Assembly (NCBI GenBank): GCA_036675275.1
Contig: JAKFFG010000005.1
Coordinates: forward strand, 1-64,000
Length of the DNA: 64,000 nucleotides
Reading direction: 5' to 3'
Source: Pollutimonas sp036675275
GTDB lineage: Bacteria; Pseudomonadota; Gammaproteobacteria; Burkholderiales; Burkholderiaceae_B
The notes under the pieces: generated by a model
What the model was told of the DNA's origin: nothing
Seen by the model: the letters and a program-made list of their open reading frames with translations, nothing else
The model's database searches: none
Made by a program: the position numbers and the translations under genes
Part shown: positions 1-7,456 of the stretch, in pieces
Numbering within the stretch: position 1 is the first letter of the stretch
Layout: the number at the start of each line of letters is the position of its first letter

Positions 1-143
1 AACTAGATCTCTGATTCCTAAGATAGAATTTACTGGGGACATCGGCATTGCTTCCATTAAACGTGTTTCTTCGCAAAAACAAGTCTAATGAATGTCGGTA
101 TCCCCCGTTAATGATGAAGAGCCAAAACGAAAAAATAAGCCGG

Positions 144-637
144 CTATTTGAGCGCATTCATTCTTTCAATAAGGCTTTCGACAACCGACCGGATCGCGCT
201 CAGCCGGTAACGAAAGTCCGACAAATCGTCTGCGTTCAGCCCTGGCTTGTTTTGACCGACGTTTGCCTTGGCCCGAAAATCGGCACGGTGTACAACCGTA
301 CCCTCGAACATTTTCGCCAGATCGAATCCGCTCAAGTACTGGCGCCAGACAGGCGGCCATTCGCTAACCGGTTACAGGTTCATCTGGTCGATCTCGACCA
401 TTCGTCGAACAACGTAATCGATATCTACCTCTATACGCTTGGATCGTGTTGCCTGGTCTGTCGCCACCACAGCTGCAATATGAGGCCGGGACAGCATCGC
501 GTCGGCATGCTGACGCGCTGAACGCTCACTGTACCCAGCACTATCGCCGCCTTGCTGGCGTTCAAGTCAATTAAGTACTAGTCGATGAAACGCTTCTGCT
601 TCGGGCTGATGCGGCCGCCAGACATCGCGTGAGCCAT
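144..637 (-). pseudogene. Relic of phage terminase small subunit
   Basis: Read on the minus strand from ATG at 637, the translation starts MAHAMSGGRISPKQKRFID, then TAG at 578-580 replaces the Glu expected in the family pattern (QxRFxxEYLxDLNAxxAA). About 35 bases later one base is missing near 541 (ATA-GTGCT where ATA-CGT-GCT would give IRAGYS). After the shift the frame reads GYSERSARQHADAMLSRP and continues to DQMNL, a second in-frame stop (372-374), then PVSEWPPVWRQYLSGFDL. These are hallmark blocks of terminase small subunits, the DNA-recognition part of the phage packaging motor. After about position 300 the similarity I recognise ends; the last 50 codons (to 144) are unfamiliar and may be a junction. 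Three independent lesions make it non-functional. No large terminase subunit or other phage gene is next to it. Confidence 0.8.
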
Positions 638-769
638 GCTTATGCGAGCCATATTGGTGATCATATTTTAAACCTGCCCAGCTTTGCCGTCCGGCATCGC
701 ATATTTGCCTCCGCCGGACGCACAGCCTCATGGTTTAATCGGATACAACTTGTAATAACGGAGATGGCT

Positions 770-1834
770 GTGACGGATCGAAATTCTGCAGAAGAAAGTT
801 TTTATTTGCTGCACGAGCGTAAGCGACGACGTGCCCGCTATTCTTTGGCTTTCGGGATTTCCTTTGGAATGGCCGCTACCATAGGCTTCGTAACATATTT
901 CATCCGACAAGACCTGCTATCCAAAGGTGTATTGGCGCTTCGTAACGCTGAGACTTTCCCGCTGGCAGCCAGCATAATAGGCCTTGTTACCGGTTTAATT
1001 GGATTTATATATCTTCAGTTCGGGCAACGGCGATCCGCTCAAGCCGCGCCATTAGACTTTATTCAATCTCTAAGAGCAGAAATACACCGATGGCGGTACG
1101 AGGTTCGGCAATTAGAAGAAAAGGTCTCTACTCTCTCGCAGCCCACCGTATTAAGCCAGACGGACCTACAGCAGATAAAAGAGTCAGTAACAAAACACAT
1201 TACGGCAGATACTGTAAGCGCAATTTTTCAAGCGCAGGTGGCATCGATAGAAAAAGAATGGAAACAGAATACAGCGTCGCAATCCGCCGAAGCCCTTAGT
1301 GAGCCTATAGTACAGCGCTTGCTTAGCGAAACATATACCCTCAGAAAAAGAGCAAATCTCAGTTTGACGATAGAACTTGGAATCACAGGTATTGGAGTAT
1401 CGATCCTTTTTACCGGCATCCAGTCAGTAGAAGAGGCGCAAGCACTGCTCGCTCTGGCCCCTAGCGGTGACCGATACTCCTCCATTGTCAACGGCCTAAT
1501 CATCCCTATGGCCCCACGACTCGGACTGGTTCTATTGATTGAGATTTTTGCGTACTTTTTCCTTCGGCTATACAAGGAGAACCTAGCTGAGAGCAAGTAC
1601 TTTCAGAATGAGCTCACCAATGTCCAATTGAAGATGGCAGCGATACACGTTGCAGGCTCGAGTGGTTTGGAGCGGAGCCTGGGTGACGCCCTTTTATCCC
1701 TAAGCTCAACGGAAAGAAACTTTATCTTGCGAAAAGATCAGACCACAGTTGATCTAGAAAGAGAGCGAGCTCAAGCTGACGTGAACAAGCAGCTCCTTAA
1801 AGGATTTTCTATTAATAGAGTTAAGCGAAGGTAG
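770..1834 (+). CDS. Orphan membrane protein with four predicted TM helices and a central coiled coil
   Basis: I do not recognise the family. The frame is open from 629, but the first region overlaps the terminase relic and reads like non-coding sequence. An ACGGAG box ends 6 nt before GTG770, which would give about 354 residues; ATG764 is an alternative but lies directly against that box. Hydrophobic segments are visible near the N-terminus (SLAFGISFGMAATIGFVTYF), again after about 40 residues (AASIIGLVTGLIGFIYLQF), and as a second pair in the C-terminal half. The two pairs flank a charged, probably coiled-coil region with many Glu, Lys and Gln. The C-terminal tail is hydrophilic. The gene stands alone between decayed genes and uses more A/T-rich codons than the conserved genes further right, so it was probably acquired horizontally. 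Function unknown. Confidence 0.7.
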   Translation: MTDRNSAEESFYLLHERKRRRARYSLAFGISFGMAATIGFVTYFIRQDLLSKGVLALRNAETFPLAASIIGLVTGLIGFIYLQFGQRRSAQAAPLDFIQSLRAEIHRWRYEVRQLEEKVSTLSQPTVLSQTDLQQIKESVTKHITADTVSAIFQAQVASIEKEWKQNTASQSAEALSEPIVQRLLSETYTLRKRANLSLTIELGITGIGVSILFTGIQSVEEAQALLALAPSGDRYSSIVNGLIIPMAPRLGLVLLIEIFAYFFLRLYKENLAESKYFQNELTNVQLKMAAIHVAGSSGLERSLGDALLSLSSTERNFILRKDQTTVDLERERAQADVNKQLLKGFSINRVKRR

Positions 1835-2289
1835 CAGCACGCGAATCTTTCGGAGCTTAGCAAGTCACACACACAAAACCTCGTCCTTCAGGGATCGGGG
1901 CTTTGTGTCGATCGCAACAACAATAAAAAACCGTCCGAAGGCGGCGTCCCGTGCAGCGTTTCTAATTATCGACTGTCCAAGAACGTATCATCACTATTGA
2001 ACGGCAACGATTACCTCGTGATCTTCCGTATCCAGCGGGATGATCACATGGAGCACATCACAAACCCGGTATTCGGCTGTATCCGCACTATGCTTAGAGA
2101 GTTCGCAAGAGGCATCCTAAGTCCAAAGTCAAACTACGGGAAATTATCGAAAGCGGGTAATTTCCCGTGAATTAACCGTTCTCGGTAATTTTAGGTAAAC
2201 CGTCACTTCACAGAACCCTGTGTCAGTCTTGACGTCCGACAGCATGTGGTCGTCGGTTTCGACGTCGATTTCGCAATCGATATTTTTCG
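1835..2289. other. Intergenic stretch with hairpins, no supported gene
   Basis: A 13-nt imperfect stem (1871-1883 with 1896-1908, loop TCCTTCAGGGAT) looks like a rho-independent terminator; the T-rich side is on the minus strand. From about 1950 to 2170 the plus strand has an open stretch without a convincing start codon (reading NDYLVIFRIQRDD in part). It could be a gene remnant, but I recognise no family. A perfect 11-bp inverted repeat lies at 2136-2168. Confidence 0.5.
2136..2168. repeat. Perfect 11-bp inverted repeat, 11-nt spacer
   Basis: ACGGGAAATTA (2136-2146) is mirrored by TAATTTCCCGT (2158-2168). No T-tract follows, so it is a weak terminator candidate. The symmetry would suit a recombinase or regulator site, but nothing nearby identifies the protein. 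Confidence 0.6.
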
Positions 2290-2589
2290 CTAAAACCCAT
2301 GAAACAAAAAGTCGATGGCAGCCACAATTTCATCGTGCCGATGCTGAAGGCTGAATGCGGTGCTTTTGAGTTCCTTGGTGGGAACCGCGGCCATGTACTG
2401 GGTAACCATCGCGTGCTGAACGCCGTCTATGTCGAACAAGGGGTTGAGTGCCTTCGCCGGTTTGGGCGCTTCGCTCAGCGGCAGCAACGGGACAACAACC
2501 CGCGTGTTGAACGGCTGCATGATGTCCGCTTGGACATTGAGGAGATACCCGGAGCCTCACGGATTGGGATAGACGTTGTAGCGGTCCAT
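2290..2589 (-). pseudogene. ccdB: CcdB-family toxin interrupted by an in-frame TGA
   Basis: Starting at ATG 2589 the frame reads MDRYNVYPNP, then TGA, then GSGYLLNVQADIMQPFNTR and on to AAIDFLFHGF at the C-terminus. The whole 99-codon length fits CcdB, a toxin that poisons DNA gyrase: N-terminal Y-x-N-P block, T-R-V-V-V-P-L strand, and the conserved C-terminal I-x-A-A-I-D-F-L-F. The stop at codon 11 removes the protein unless translation restarts at Met25, which would leave out the first beta strands. The start overlaps the ccdA stop by one base (TGATG), the normal ccdAB arrangement. No other lesion is visible, so the inactivation looks recent, or a sequencing error is possible. Confidence 0.8.
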
Positions 2590-2837
2590 CAAAACATCCG
2601 GTGCTTCGCCAATGGCAGACCGTACTTTTCAACGAAGGCGTTGGAGCTTTCAATAGCCTCTTGATTTTCAGCCAGCCAAAGCTCTGACCGCCTGCGTGCG
2701 ATGGCCTGTGCGACGCCCACTTCAGCCGCTTGCGAGATGTTGATATGCAGCGCTTTGGCCTCAGAGAGCAATTCTTCGGCCAGCGACACATTTGTTGCGC
2801 GTTTTGTAGCGCTGCGGGAACTGCTTGCGGTCAGCAT
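2589..2837 (-). CDS. ccdA: CcdA-family antitoxin
   Basis: 82 residues starting MLTASSSRSATKRATNVSL. The N-terminal part matches the ribbon-helix-helix DNA-binding domain of CcdA (K-R-A-T-N-V-S-L), followed by the alpha-helical C-terminal half (NISQAAEVGVAQAIARRR) that wraps around the toxin. ATG 2837 was chosen because AAGGAGC lies 6 nt upstream; the longer open frame to 2906 runs through the promoter region. CcdA represses its own operon and neutralises CcdB. Here it is intact while the coupled ccdB carries an early stop, so the gene may persist as an orphan antitoxin and repressor. Confidence 0.85.
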   Translation of the reverse strand: MLTASSSRSATKRATNVSLAEELLSEAKALHINISQAAEVGVAQAIARRRSELWLAENQEAIESSNAFVEKYGLPLAKHRMF

Positions 2838-2867
2838 TGTCGGCTCCTTATAGGCGATGGCCCAACT

Positions 2868-2914
2868 AATGTGCATATTACTCAATACATTATATGTGCA
2901 TATCAACTGTGCAT
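2868..2914 (-). promoter_or_regulatory. Probable ccdA promoter/operator with three TGTGCAT repeats
   Basis: TGTGCAT(A) occurs three times upstream of ccdA (2870, 2895 and 2909), two of them within the near-palindrome ATATGTGCATAT type context. A TATAAT box reads on the minus strand at 2889-2894. Repeated half-sites over a -10 box are what an autoregulated toxin-antitoxin promoter would look like. The assignment is inferred from position and repetition. Confidence 0.45.
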
Positions 2915-2955
2915 CTTATTCTCTGGGCCGCGGCAATTTTTGTAATCAGTTCCGC

Positions 2956-2980
2956 AACTACCGAGGAATCCTCGGTAGTT
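2956..2980. repeat. Perfect 11-bp hairpin with 3-nt loop
   Basis: AACTACCGAGG (2956-2966), loop AAT, CCTCGGTAGTT (2970-2980). It lies between the ccdA promoter and the RhuM-like remnant. There is no following T-run. Role unknown; it may mark a junction. Confidence 0.6.
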
Positions 2981-3005
2981 CGCTAGGAGGCAAGCTCAAT
3001 GCCGC

Positions 3006-3150
3006 CGGCAGATCAAGCACTACAACCTGGATGCCATTGTTTCGGTCGGCTATCGAGTAAGTTCGAAACGGGCTACCCAATTCCGCCAGTGAGCTAGCCG
3101 AGTGCTCAAGGACCACCTGGCACAGGTTCAGGCATATCGCTTGCCCTGCA
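3006..3150 (+). pseudogene. Fragment resembling the RhuM virulence-protein family
   Basis: The plus strand reads RQIKHYNLDAIVSVGYRV then SSKRATQFRQ, a TGA at 3090-3092, and ASRVLKDHLAQVQAYR. This is the core signature of RhuM-family proteins (K-x-Y-N-L-D-x-I-I-S-V-G-Y-R-V...Q-F-R-x-W-A). The TGA sits exactly where the conserved Trp (TGG) belongs, so a single G-to-A change explains it. Sequence before 3006 and after about 3150 shows no recognisable RhuM, so this is a truncated piece with a nonsense mutation. No start codon or ribosome site is in place. Confidence 0.65.
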
Positions 3151-3208
3151 ATGTACGCAACCTTATAGGCCGTTCGACCGAGCAGCCTGATGCATATGGA
3201 GAAAGATC

Positions 3209-3433
3209 ATGACACAGGATCAGAAGAAACCCCCAAGCCGTCCGCAACAAGATCAGAAGCGAGAAAAGGACAGCGCCGGGAAAAACGTCGACACAACCCA
3301 GGACGAACTGGACCCTAGCTCGGAGCTGGGGTTGAAGTCTCCAATCAAGGAATCGGAGCGCTCCTACGAGCGCCTCAAGCCCGAAGATGGCACTCCGAGG
3401 CCGCTGGGGAAAGAATCCCGCAACGATCAATAA
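3209..3433 (+). CDS. Small hydrophilic, probably disordered protein
   Basis: 74 residues, starting MTQDQKKPPSRPQQDQ. It is dominated by K, E, D, Q, P and S with almost no hydrophobic residues, so an intrinsically disordered protein is likely. ATGGAGAAAGATC just upstream provides a GGAGAAA ribosome site 6 nt before the ATG. A strong hairpin follows at 3487-3520. A second protein of the same character is encoded at 25930-26118. Such short charged proteins are often stress-induced, but nothing in the sequence proves that here. No family recognised. Confidence 0.6.
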   Translation: MTQDQKKPPSRPQQDQKREKDSAGKNVDTTQDELDPSSELGLKSPIKESERSYERLKPEDGTPRPLGKESRNDQ

Positions 3434-3486
3434 TAGATGCTTTAAGCCATGCCAGATCTAGGCGCCACACCGTTCTTTGAGCCCTA

Positions 3487-3530
3487 CCCCATAGGTTGGA
3501 CACTCATCCAACCTATGGGGCATTATTTTC
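3487..3530. terminator. Strong hairpin terminator between convergent genes
   Basis: A perfect 14-bp stem, CCCCATAGGTTGGA (3487-3500) with TCCAACCTATGGGG (3507-3520), loop CACTCA, followed by ATTATTTT. It sits between the small plus-strand gene and the minus-strand lipoprotein gene and may serve both. Confidence 0.75.
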
Positions 3531-3578
3531 AGAAAAAAACGCCTAGCATGACGGCTTCCCGGGCGCTGTACGGTTCTG

Positions 3579-3848
3579 CTACCCGCACACCACCCGCGCA
3601 ACCTGCCCACCTTCATCGACATGGATATTCAGCCTTTCCAGCCTATAGTCACGCGTGACGGCAGTGTCCGGATGTATGATCCGCGTTCCCGGCGGCAGCG
3701 CTTTGGCATCGATAGTATTCGCAGGCGTACCGACAATAGTCTGATAGGACTCGGCACCGCAATCGTCCGGCGCAGTATCCGACGTTGAAATGACCGTACT
3801 TTGACATGCGGCCAATAAGGCCAGCGGTAGCAATGAAAAAAGACGCAT
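3579..3848 (-). CDS. Lipoprotein with peptidase-inhibitor I78-like domain
   Basis: 89 residues starting MRLFSLLPLALLAACQS: an N-terminal lipoprotein signal with lipobox L-A-A-C, so the mature protein should be membrane anchored and periplasm-facing. The rest (DDCGAESYQTIVGTP to YRLERLNIHVDEGGQVARVVC) has the pattern of the I78 inhibitor family: an early Cys, a loop containing I-x-P, and the ending R-L-N-I-x-x-D-x-x-G-x-I-x-x-V-x-C-G. Family members inhibit serine proteases such as subtilisin or elastase; which protease is targeted here cannot be told. AAGGA precedes the ATG by 6 nt; a GTG one codon upstream is less likely. Confidence 0.75.
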   Translation of the reverse strand: MRLFSLLPLALLAACQSTVISTSDTAPDDCGAESYQTIVGTPANTIDAKALPPGTRIIHPDTAVTRDYRLERLNIHVDEGGQVARVVCG

Positions 3849-3931
3849 CACAATTCCTTAGATAGCATGAGTCCTGTTTATAGCAGACTGGCTCGTCAAG
3901 AACATTTCTCCCCGCTTTCGCCCCCAGGCCT

Positions 3932-4849
3932 TCAAGGCTGGGTTGGCGCCAACAATTGCATCCCGGTGCGCCTGACAAACTCGGCGTAGCTGATCGGCGC
4001 CCCGGCCTTGGCGCCTGCGCTGTTTGCCTGCCAGTGCGCCCAAGACCGCCCCGTCGTCGCATCATAGACGAGCTTGAAGAGTTGACTCGGCACAGCGACC
4101 TGGCCCGAACCTATCGTTTCGGGCTTCCCGTCATAAAAAGGGCCAGTGAAAACGTAGACGTCACCCTTGGCGCGCATTACATACTTGCGTGTGTCCTGCT
4201 CGATCTTGCTCCACGCTCCACCATTGTGGATCTGGTTCTGGGGCGCCATGTTGGCCAATGAGAAGCTTTGCGCCATCGCTTCGTTGGTATGCATGTCACC
4301 CGCCGGCGCCATATGCCCCCGCGAATATCCGGATCTTCTGTAATCGGCAAGCTCAGCACGCTCGGCCGCCGGCAGCCGGGCCTCTGGGTAGAACCTGTCA
4401 GTGCGATCTATGCTTTGGCCCTGGACCAGCATCTGGCGGTTCAGGCGCTGGGCGACAAACACAGGCGTCTTGGTCTTGCCGCTGTGCAGGATAGCGAAGG
4501 ATGACAGGCAGAGCTCGCGGAGCGCAGGTCCGGCAGGAACAACAGGTGGATGCCCTCCCGGGAAATACTGGCGACAACCCGTGAAGCTTGTCCGGACCAG
4601 TTTACCGTCGTAGGCCGCCTGAGAAGCCCATTGATCCTGGCCCGACAATCCGATTTGCGAAAGGATCGGCTCTAACGGTATCTGGTCTCGCAACTGCGGG
4701 TTAAGGGCACAGCTCGCAACACTAAAAGCGGTGATGGCGGAGGCGCTGCATGCCTTTAAAAACCGCCTGAAGCGGCCGGCAGGCGCGCTCCGTGATCTCG
4801 TGGTGCTTGAACGTCTTCTGCGGGAAACTGGTTTCTTCTTACTCGTCAT
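3932..4849 (-). CDS. DNA/RNA non-specific endonuclease (NUC1 family)
   Basis: 305 residues. After an Arg/Ser-rich start and a hydrophobic stretch (ACSASAITAFSVASCAL, a likely signal peptide or lipoprotein-type anchor with Cys47) comes a NUC1 domain from about residue 80. The catalytic block reads SRGHMAPAGDM with His179 as the general base (family consensus DRGHxxP; the first Asp is Ser here). Further conserved pieces are FSLANMAPQNQIHNGGAW and the following E-x-D-T-R, which carry the metal-binding Asn and a conserved Glu. These enzymes hydrolyse DNA and RNA with Mg2+, usually outside the cytoplasm. The gene is monocistronic as far as can be seen. Confidence 0.85.
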   Translation of the reverse strand: MTSKKKPVSRRRRSSTTRSRSAPAGRFRRFLKACSASAITAFSVASCALNPQLRDQIPLEPILSQIGLSGQDQWASQAAYDGKLVRTSFTGCRQYFPGGHPPVVPAGPALRELCLSSFAILHSGKTKTPVFVAQRLNRQMLVQGQSIDRTDRFYPEARLPAAERAELADYRRSGYSRGHMAPAGDMHTNEAMAQSFSLANMAPQNQIHNGGAWSKIEQDTRKYVMRAKGDVYVFTGPFYDGKPETIGSGQVAVPSQLFKLVYDATTGRSWAHWQANSAGAKAGAPISYAEFVRRTGMQLLAPTQP

Positions 4850-4928
4850 GCTGCTCTAGGTGGACTACGGCAATCCGCGCTTTCGTGCGGCGGGATACTT
4901 ACCGATTGTAGGCGATGGACAAAAAAGA

Positions 4929-5246
4929 CTATCCCGCCACTTCTTCATACCATTGCGCATATGGCGTGTTCTTGATCATGTGGCGGTTGAAATCCTTGGC
5001 GCCGTCCGTCCACCATGGTGGGCCCCGTTCCCCGAGCGCAATTTTGGCTGAATTGACTGCGGCCCTAGCCACGGCAAGGCGTTCGGGGTCCGAATGCCGA
5101 AGCGCGGCCTTCACCTCCCGACGAGCTGCTGCCAGGTCATGTACCAGCGCAGTTCGCTCCGCGTCCGAAAGATCTGGATTGCTCGCGCGCCAAAGGCGTC
5201 CGCGAACAACAATGTATCGCCTGTCGGGTGTCGTCAGCGGATTCAT
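4929..5246 (-). CDS. Conserved hypothetical protein
   Basis: 105 residues starting MNPLTTPDRRYIVVRGRLWR. The N-terminal block (P-D-x-R-Y-I-V-V-R-G-R-L-W-R-x-x-N-P) and the C-terminal W-W-T-D-G-x-x-D-F-N-R are motifs I associate with a widespread uncharacterised proteobacterial family; its function is not known to me. A central helix rich in Ala, Arg and Glu looks amphipathic. No signal peptide or membrane helix. It lies 24 bp downstream of the LysR gene on the same strand, so they may be co-transcribed. An in-frame Met three codons upstream (5255) is an alternative start. Confidence 0.7.
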   Translation of the reverse strand: MNPLTTPDRRYIVVRGRLWRASNPDLSDAERTALVHDLAAARREVKAALRHSDPERLAVARAAVNSAKIALGERGPPWWTDGAKDFNRHMIKNTPYAQWYEEVAG

Positions 5247-5270
5247 GATCCTCAATGTTCAGCTCCAGCT

Positions 5271-6191
5271 TCATTTCGCAATGGTATGCGATCCCTGATC
5301 CGATGCCATCGCCCGCGCCAGGCTGACCACGCTCTTCAAGAACACAGAATCGTCATTCCTGCGCCAGCTAAGCATGACGGGCGAGGTAAAGCCTGCTTCG
5401 TCCAAGTCGACATAGGCCACATCGGCTCGATGCAGGCCGCGCACGGATTCCGGCACCAGCGCGGCGCCCACGCCGGCGGCGACGAGACCGATTGCGGTTT
5501 GCAGCTCGTTCACCTCCTGGATCACCCTGGGCGTATGACCCTTGGTTCTGAATAGATCCAGCAAATGATCGGCGTAGCTGGGGCGCGGCCTTGCCGGGTA
5601 AAGAATAAGCGGTACGGACAGCGCCTCCCGCAGGGTCAGGGCAGCGCGATTCGCCAAGGGATGGTGCGCAGGCAGGGCCACGACGATGCGTTCATCGCGC
5701 AGGATAAGGCGTTCCACTTCATCATCGTGCAGCATGATGCGCCCAACACCCACGTCGATGCGGCCTGTTTTCAGCGCATCGAACTGCTGCAGGGTCGTCA
5801 TTTCGATAAGGCCGATATCGACCTGGTTGTCCAGCTGGCGCAGCCGGGAAATAAACTGCGGCATGAAACCATAAAGTGTGGATGGCACAAACCCAAGGCC
5901 GAACCAGCGCTTGTCCTTGCGTCCGATACGCTGCGTCGCCTTGATGATTTCCTCCAGTTTCTGGGTCAGGTTTTCGGTCTGGTCCAGAAAGTAGCGGCCG
6001 GCGTCCGTCAGCCGTATGCCGCGCCCCACCCGTTCAAACACGTCTACACCCAGCTCCTCCTCGAGCAATTTGATCTGACGGCTCAAAGGCGGCTGTGCCA
6101 TATGCAGCGATTGGGCGGCGCGTGTAAAGCTCAGTTCGGTCGCCACCTGCCGAAAATATCGTATCTGACGAAGTTCCACTTTGATACCCAA
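5271..6191 (-). CDS. LysR-family regulator, CatR/BenM-like
   Basis: 306 residues. The N-terminal winged helix-turn-helix (MELRQ-type start; FRQVATELSFTRAAQSLHMAQPPLSRQIKLLEEELG) is canonical for LysR regulators and closest in style to the aromatic-degradation subgroup (CatR, BenM, CbnR), which also have the R-Y-F and A-Q-P-P-L-S-R-Q-I patterns. The C-terminal half is the two-lobed effector-binding domain (VPSTLYGFMPQFISRLR...). It is divergent from the Bug receptor gene at 6301, the classical LysR arrangement, with muconate cycloisomerase just beyond. The likely ligand is an organic acid such as cis,cis-muconate, but that is inference from family and neighbourhood. Confidence 0.85.
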   Translation of the reverse strand: MGIKVELRQIRYFRQVATELSFTRAAQSLHMAQPPLSRQIKLLEEELGVDVFERVGRGIRLTDAGRYFLDQTENLTQKLEEIIKATQRIGRKDKRWFGLGFVPSTLYGFMPQFISRLRQLDNQVDIGLIEMTTLQQFDALKTGRIDVGVGRIMLHDDEVERLILRDERIVVALPAHHPLANRAALTLREALSVPLILYPARPRPSYADHLLDLFRTKGHTPRVIQEVNELQTAIGLVAAGVGAALVPESVRGLHRADVAYVDLDEAGFTSPVMLSWRRNDDSVFLKSVVSLARAMASDQGSHTIAK

Positions 6192-6300
6192 AAAGTATTA
6201 TTGGAGACAAATATAGTCTTAGACATGCTTCTGTCACAACAAGGATAATCGAGCCATACAGGTCCTTTGTGGGGCCAATCTATACCAAAAGGAGATGGCA

Positions 6301-7323
6301 ATGGAAAAGAATTGCGTTCGTCCGCAGTCGAAAGCTGGCGGGTCCACCGCGATAGTCCGCGCGGTATTTTCGGTGGCCGCAGCAGGAGTGCTGGCGCTGG
6401 GCGCGGCGCCAGCGCAGGCGCAGACCTATCCCGAACGCCCCATCAACTGGATCGTGCCTTTCCCGCCGGGCGGTGCGATGGACGCCATAGCGCGCGTGGT
6501 GGGCGAAACAATGAGCAAAGATCTCGGGCAAAGCATCGTGGTCGAAAACAAGCCTGGCGCAGGCGGCAATATCGGCGCTTCGTATGTGGCCAAGGCCAAG
6601 CCAGACGGCTATACGATCATGATTGTGGCCAATGGCATGGCCGTTAACCCTTCGCTGTACAAGACACTGCATTACGATCCCATCAAAGATTTCGAACCTA
6701 TTTCGTTACTGGCCGCCGTGCCGAACATCCTGGTCACCCAATCCACCCGCAAAGATGTGAACTCCCTTCAGGACGTGATCACCCAGGTCAAGGCGAATCC
6801 CGGTCAGTACACCTATGCATCGGCCGGGGTTGGCACCTCGATTCATCTGGCCGGCGCCCTGTTCACCTATATGGGCAAGCTGGACATGCTGCATGTGCCC
6901 TATAAAGGCAGCGGCCCGGCCGTATCCGACCTTTTGGGCGGACAGGTCGACTATATGTTCGACAGCATCACATCGGCCAAACCGCATATCGATGCGGGTA
7001 AGCTCAAGGCACTGGCCATCACCACCGCCAAGCGCTCGTCCGCCCTGCCGGATGTGCCCACCGTGGCGGAAAGCGGTATCGAAGGCTATGAGTTGACCCC
7101 ATGGTTCGCCACGTTTGCCCCGGCCGGCACACCGCCCGAAATCATCCAGACGCTCAATAGTTCAATGCTTAAGGCGATGAAGTCCGAGAAGGTGCAGCAG
7201 ATATTCGCAGGCATAGGCGCAGAAGAAATCGGCAGCTCTCCTGAAGAACTCAAAACCTATTTAGCTGATGAAACAGCCAAGTGGTCAAAAATCATCAAGG
7301 AAACAGGCATTTCGCCGAACTAG
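6301..7323 (+). CDS. Bug-family (TctC) periplasmic tricarboxylate-type receptor
   Basis: 340 residues. An N-terminal signal peptide ends in AAPAQAQ, followed directly by TYPERPINWIVPFPPGGAMD, the typical first strand and carboxylate-binding loop (P-F-x-P-G-G) of Bug proteins. The rest follows the family to the C-terminal KWSKIIKETGI. Bug proteins bind carboxylates or related small molecules in the periplasm; many act without dedicated membrane partners, and none is encoded here. ATG 6301 is preferred because AAAAGGAG sits about 6 nt upstream; ATG 6295 directly abuts that box. It is transcribed divergently from the LysR gene, which probably regulates it, and ends at two hairpins. Confidence 0.9.
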   Translation: MEKNCVRPQSKAGGSTAIVRAVFSVAAAGVLALGAAPAQAQTYPERPINWIVPFPPGGAMDAIARVVGETMSKDLGQSIVVENKPGAGGNIGASYVAKAKPDGYTIMIVANGMAVNPSLYKTLHYDPIKDFEPISLLAAVPNILVTQSTRKDVNSLQDVITQVKANPGQYTYASAGVGTSIHLAGALFTYMGKLDMLHVPYKGSGPAVSDLLGGQVDYMFDSITSAKPHIDAGKLKALAITTAKRSSALPDVPTVAESGIEGYELTPWFATFAPAGTPPEIIQTLNSSMLKAMKSEKVQQIFAGIGAEEIGSSPEELKTYLADETAKWSKIIKETGISPN

Positions 7324-7354
7324 AAGCACTGCGAGAAGCACTGCACATTTCAGC

Positions 7355-7437
7355 AAAATATGGCTGGCATAAGGCCATATTTTGCCGGCATAGGACTAAA
7401 AAGGCCGGCCTGCAGTTGATCTGCAGGCCGGCCTTTT
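7355..7437. terminator. Two successive hairpins between convergent genes
   Basis: First stem: AAAATATGGC (7355-7364) with GCCATATTTT (7374-7383). Second: 15 bp, AAGGCCGGCCTGCAG (7401-7415) with CTGCAGGCCGGCCTT (7421-7435), followed by TT. The second can terminate transcription from both the Bug gene and the convergent muconate cycloisomerase gene. Confidence 0.85.
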
Positions 7438-7456
7438 CATGACTATCCCGGCGGCG

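Noticed and set aside
48..521. 157-codon plus-strand frame at the left edge
   Set aside because: No recognisable domain; the opposite strand carries the terminase relic, which explains the open frame.
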